Assembly (NCBI RefSeq): GCF_009765825.1 | Contig: NZ_LMUR01000018.1 | Location: 307,986-371,985 of the forward strand | DNA length: 64,000 bases | Origin: Granulicella sp. L60 | Lineage (GTDB): Bacteria > Acidobacteriota > Terriglobia > Terriglobales > Acidobacteriaceae | Direction: 5' to 3' | Part shown: positions 63,346-64,000 of the stretch, in pieces | How the letters are laid out: each line of letters starts with the position of its first letter | Numbering within the stretch: the first letter of the stretch is position 1 | The notes under the pieces: generated by a model | What the model was told of the DNA's origin: nothing | Database searches by the model: none | What the model saw: the letters and a program-made list of their open reading frames with translations, nothing else | Translations under genes and position numbers: made by a program

Positions 63346-64000
63346 ATGAGGATACGGATGTTGGTTTTGGGTACGCTGGTTATCAGCGCGGTTGGGTTTA
63401 AAGCTCAAGGGCAAACAGATTGGCCCAACTACAGCCATGACGCCGGTGGGACCAGATATTCGCCGCTCAAACAAATTAATAGAAAAAATGTAGCGAAGCT
63501 AAAGCTTGCCTGGACCTTCGACACGACGGCGATCGTAGCTGCTGTTCCAAGATCAGGAAGCCCCGCACGCCCGAACGCTTCAGGGGCTTCTGCCAATGCT
63601 GAGGCAGACCAGAGCGCCAAGCAGGGTGATGGGATGCCAGGTGCAGAGCGTCCTGGTGGTCACACATCTCCGGTTCGCGTTCGTGTTCGTCAGTCAAAGA
63701 GCACACCTTTGGTCGTTGGCGACACGATGTACTTTTCGACGCCTTACGATCGTGTGGTCGCGCTCAACGCGCAGACGGGCGCGAAGATCTGGGAGTACGT
63801 ACTGCCGTACTCACCTGCATCGCGTGGTATCTCCTATTGGCCGGGAGAGGGACACGACGCACCCGAAATATTCATCGGGACCTCGAACGGACGCCTGATT
63901 GCTTTGAACGCCACGAACGGAAAGCTCATTTCTGGATTTGGTGAAGGTGGAATCCTCAATGTGCGAGATGGAGTGGCGGATAAATATCCTAACAACCACT
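63346..64000 (+). CDS. PQQ-dependent dehydrogenase (quinoprotein glucose dehydrogenase-like), 3' end cut by window edge
   Basis: The frame is open from the ATG at 63346 to the window end, 218 residues so far. A signal peptide (MRIRMLVLGTLVISAVGFKA) precedes the typical propeller start DWPNYSHDAGGTRYSPLKQI. Propeller blades follow: STPLVVGDTMYFSTPYDRVV, ALNAQTGAKIWEYVLP and FIGTSNGRLIALNATNGKLI. About 40 residues rich in Ser, Ala, Gly and Pro (near residues 70-110) are inserted in the first blade. It should oxidise a sugar or alcohol in the periplasm using PQQ and pass electrons to a quinone or cytochrome. The divergent cytochrome-HhH gene may be its partner. Confidence 0.88.
   Translation, partial: MRIRMLVLGTLVISAVGFKAQGQTDWPNYSHDAGGTRYSPLKQINRKNVAKLKLAWTFDTTAIVAAVPRSGSPARPNASGASANAEADQSAKQGDGMPGAERPGGHTSPVRVRVRQSKSTPLVVGDTMYFSTPYDRVVALNAQTGAKIWEYVLPYSPASRGISYWPGEGHDAPEIFIGTSNGRLIALNATNGKLISGFGEGGILNVRDGVADKYPNNH

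Overview
The window looks like a piece of an Acidobacteriota chromosome (Terriglobia: Granulicella, Terriglobus or Edaphobacter-like). This is inferred from protein types only. Three TonB-dependent receptors carry an N-terminal carboxypeptidase-regulatory-like domain, two of them giant Oar-like proteins of about 1150-1200 residues. There is also an acidobacterial-style membrane regulator with a winged-helix-like N-terminus, CRTAC1/UnbV proteins, multihaem cytochromes with TPR tails, and many Tat- or Sec-exported enzymes. Base composition is GC-rich and falls to the right of about 42 kb. I see no rRNA, tRNA, CRISPR array, insertion sequence or phage gene. About 45 protein genes are supported; the first and last run off the window.

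Left part (1-22 kb). A carbohydrate uptake unit comes first: a partial glycogen-debranching-like glycoside hydrolase, a giant TonB receptor, and a divergent membrane-anchored regulator. An exported-protein cluster follows: a TPR protein, an FG-GAP/UnbV protein, a seven-haem c cytochrome with TPRs, and a GH127 enzyme. Then come serC, a VOC protein, a penicillin-acylase-like Ntn hydrolase, a Na+/H+ antiporter, a CPBP protease and a DHH phosphoesterase.

Middle part (22-42 kb). Housekeeping envelope and isoprenoid genes rseP, dxr, cdsA and uppS lie on the minus strand, interrupted by a small secreted protein and a plus-strand acyltransferase-like membrane protein. These are followed by a Zn-ribbon/XRE regulator, an HD hydrolase and nicotinamidase. 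A leucine-degradation run comes next (carboxyltransferase, HMG-CoA lyase, methylglutaconyl-CoA hydratase-like, thioesterase, SDR). The part ends with a lone B12-binding subunit, a type-B carboxylesterase, a glycosyltransferase, a frataxin homologue and a TIGR03118-type secreted protein.

Right part (42-64 kb). An exported amidase and a second giant TonB receptor precede a KdpDE-like two-component pair without a Kdp pump. Next is a probable molybdate/tungstate module: a Tat-exported WtpA/ModA-like binding protein, a siderophore-type TonB receptor, and a divergent HTH-TOBE (molbindin) regulator with a dyad in the shared promoter. The end is a periplasmic oxidative cluster: ThuA, Gfo/Idh/MocA oxidoreductase, TIM-barrel isomerase, multicopper oxidase, dihaem cytochrome, a second isomerase, a cytochrome c-ComEA fusion, and the start of a PQQ dehydrogenase.

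Most novel candidates: the TonB receptor plus TOBE regulator plus orphan metal-oxyanion binding protein; the copper/haem-equipped sugar-oxidation cluster with its cytochrome-HhH fusion; a four-unit, 11-bp-period TGTCA array resembling a Pho box; and the interleaved UnbV/multihaem/TPR cluster. All functions rest on motif reading; no database search was run.
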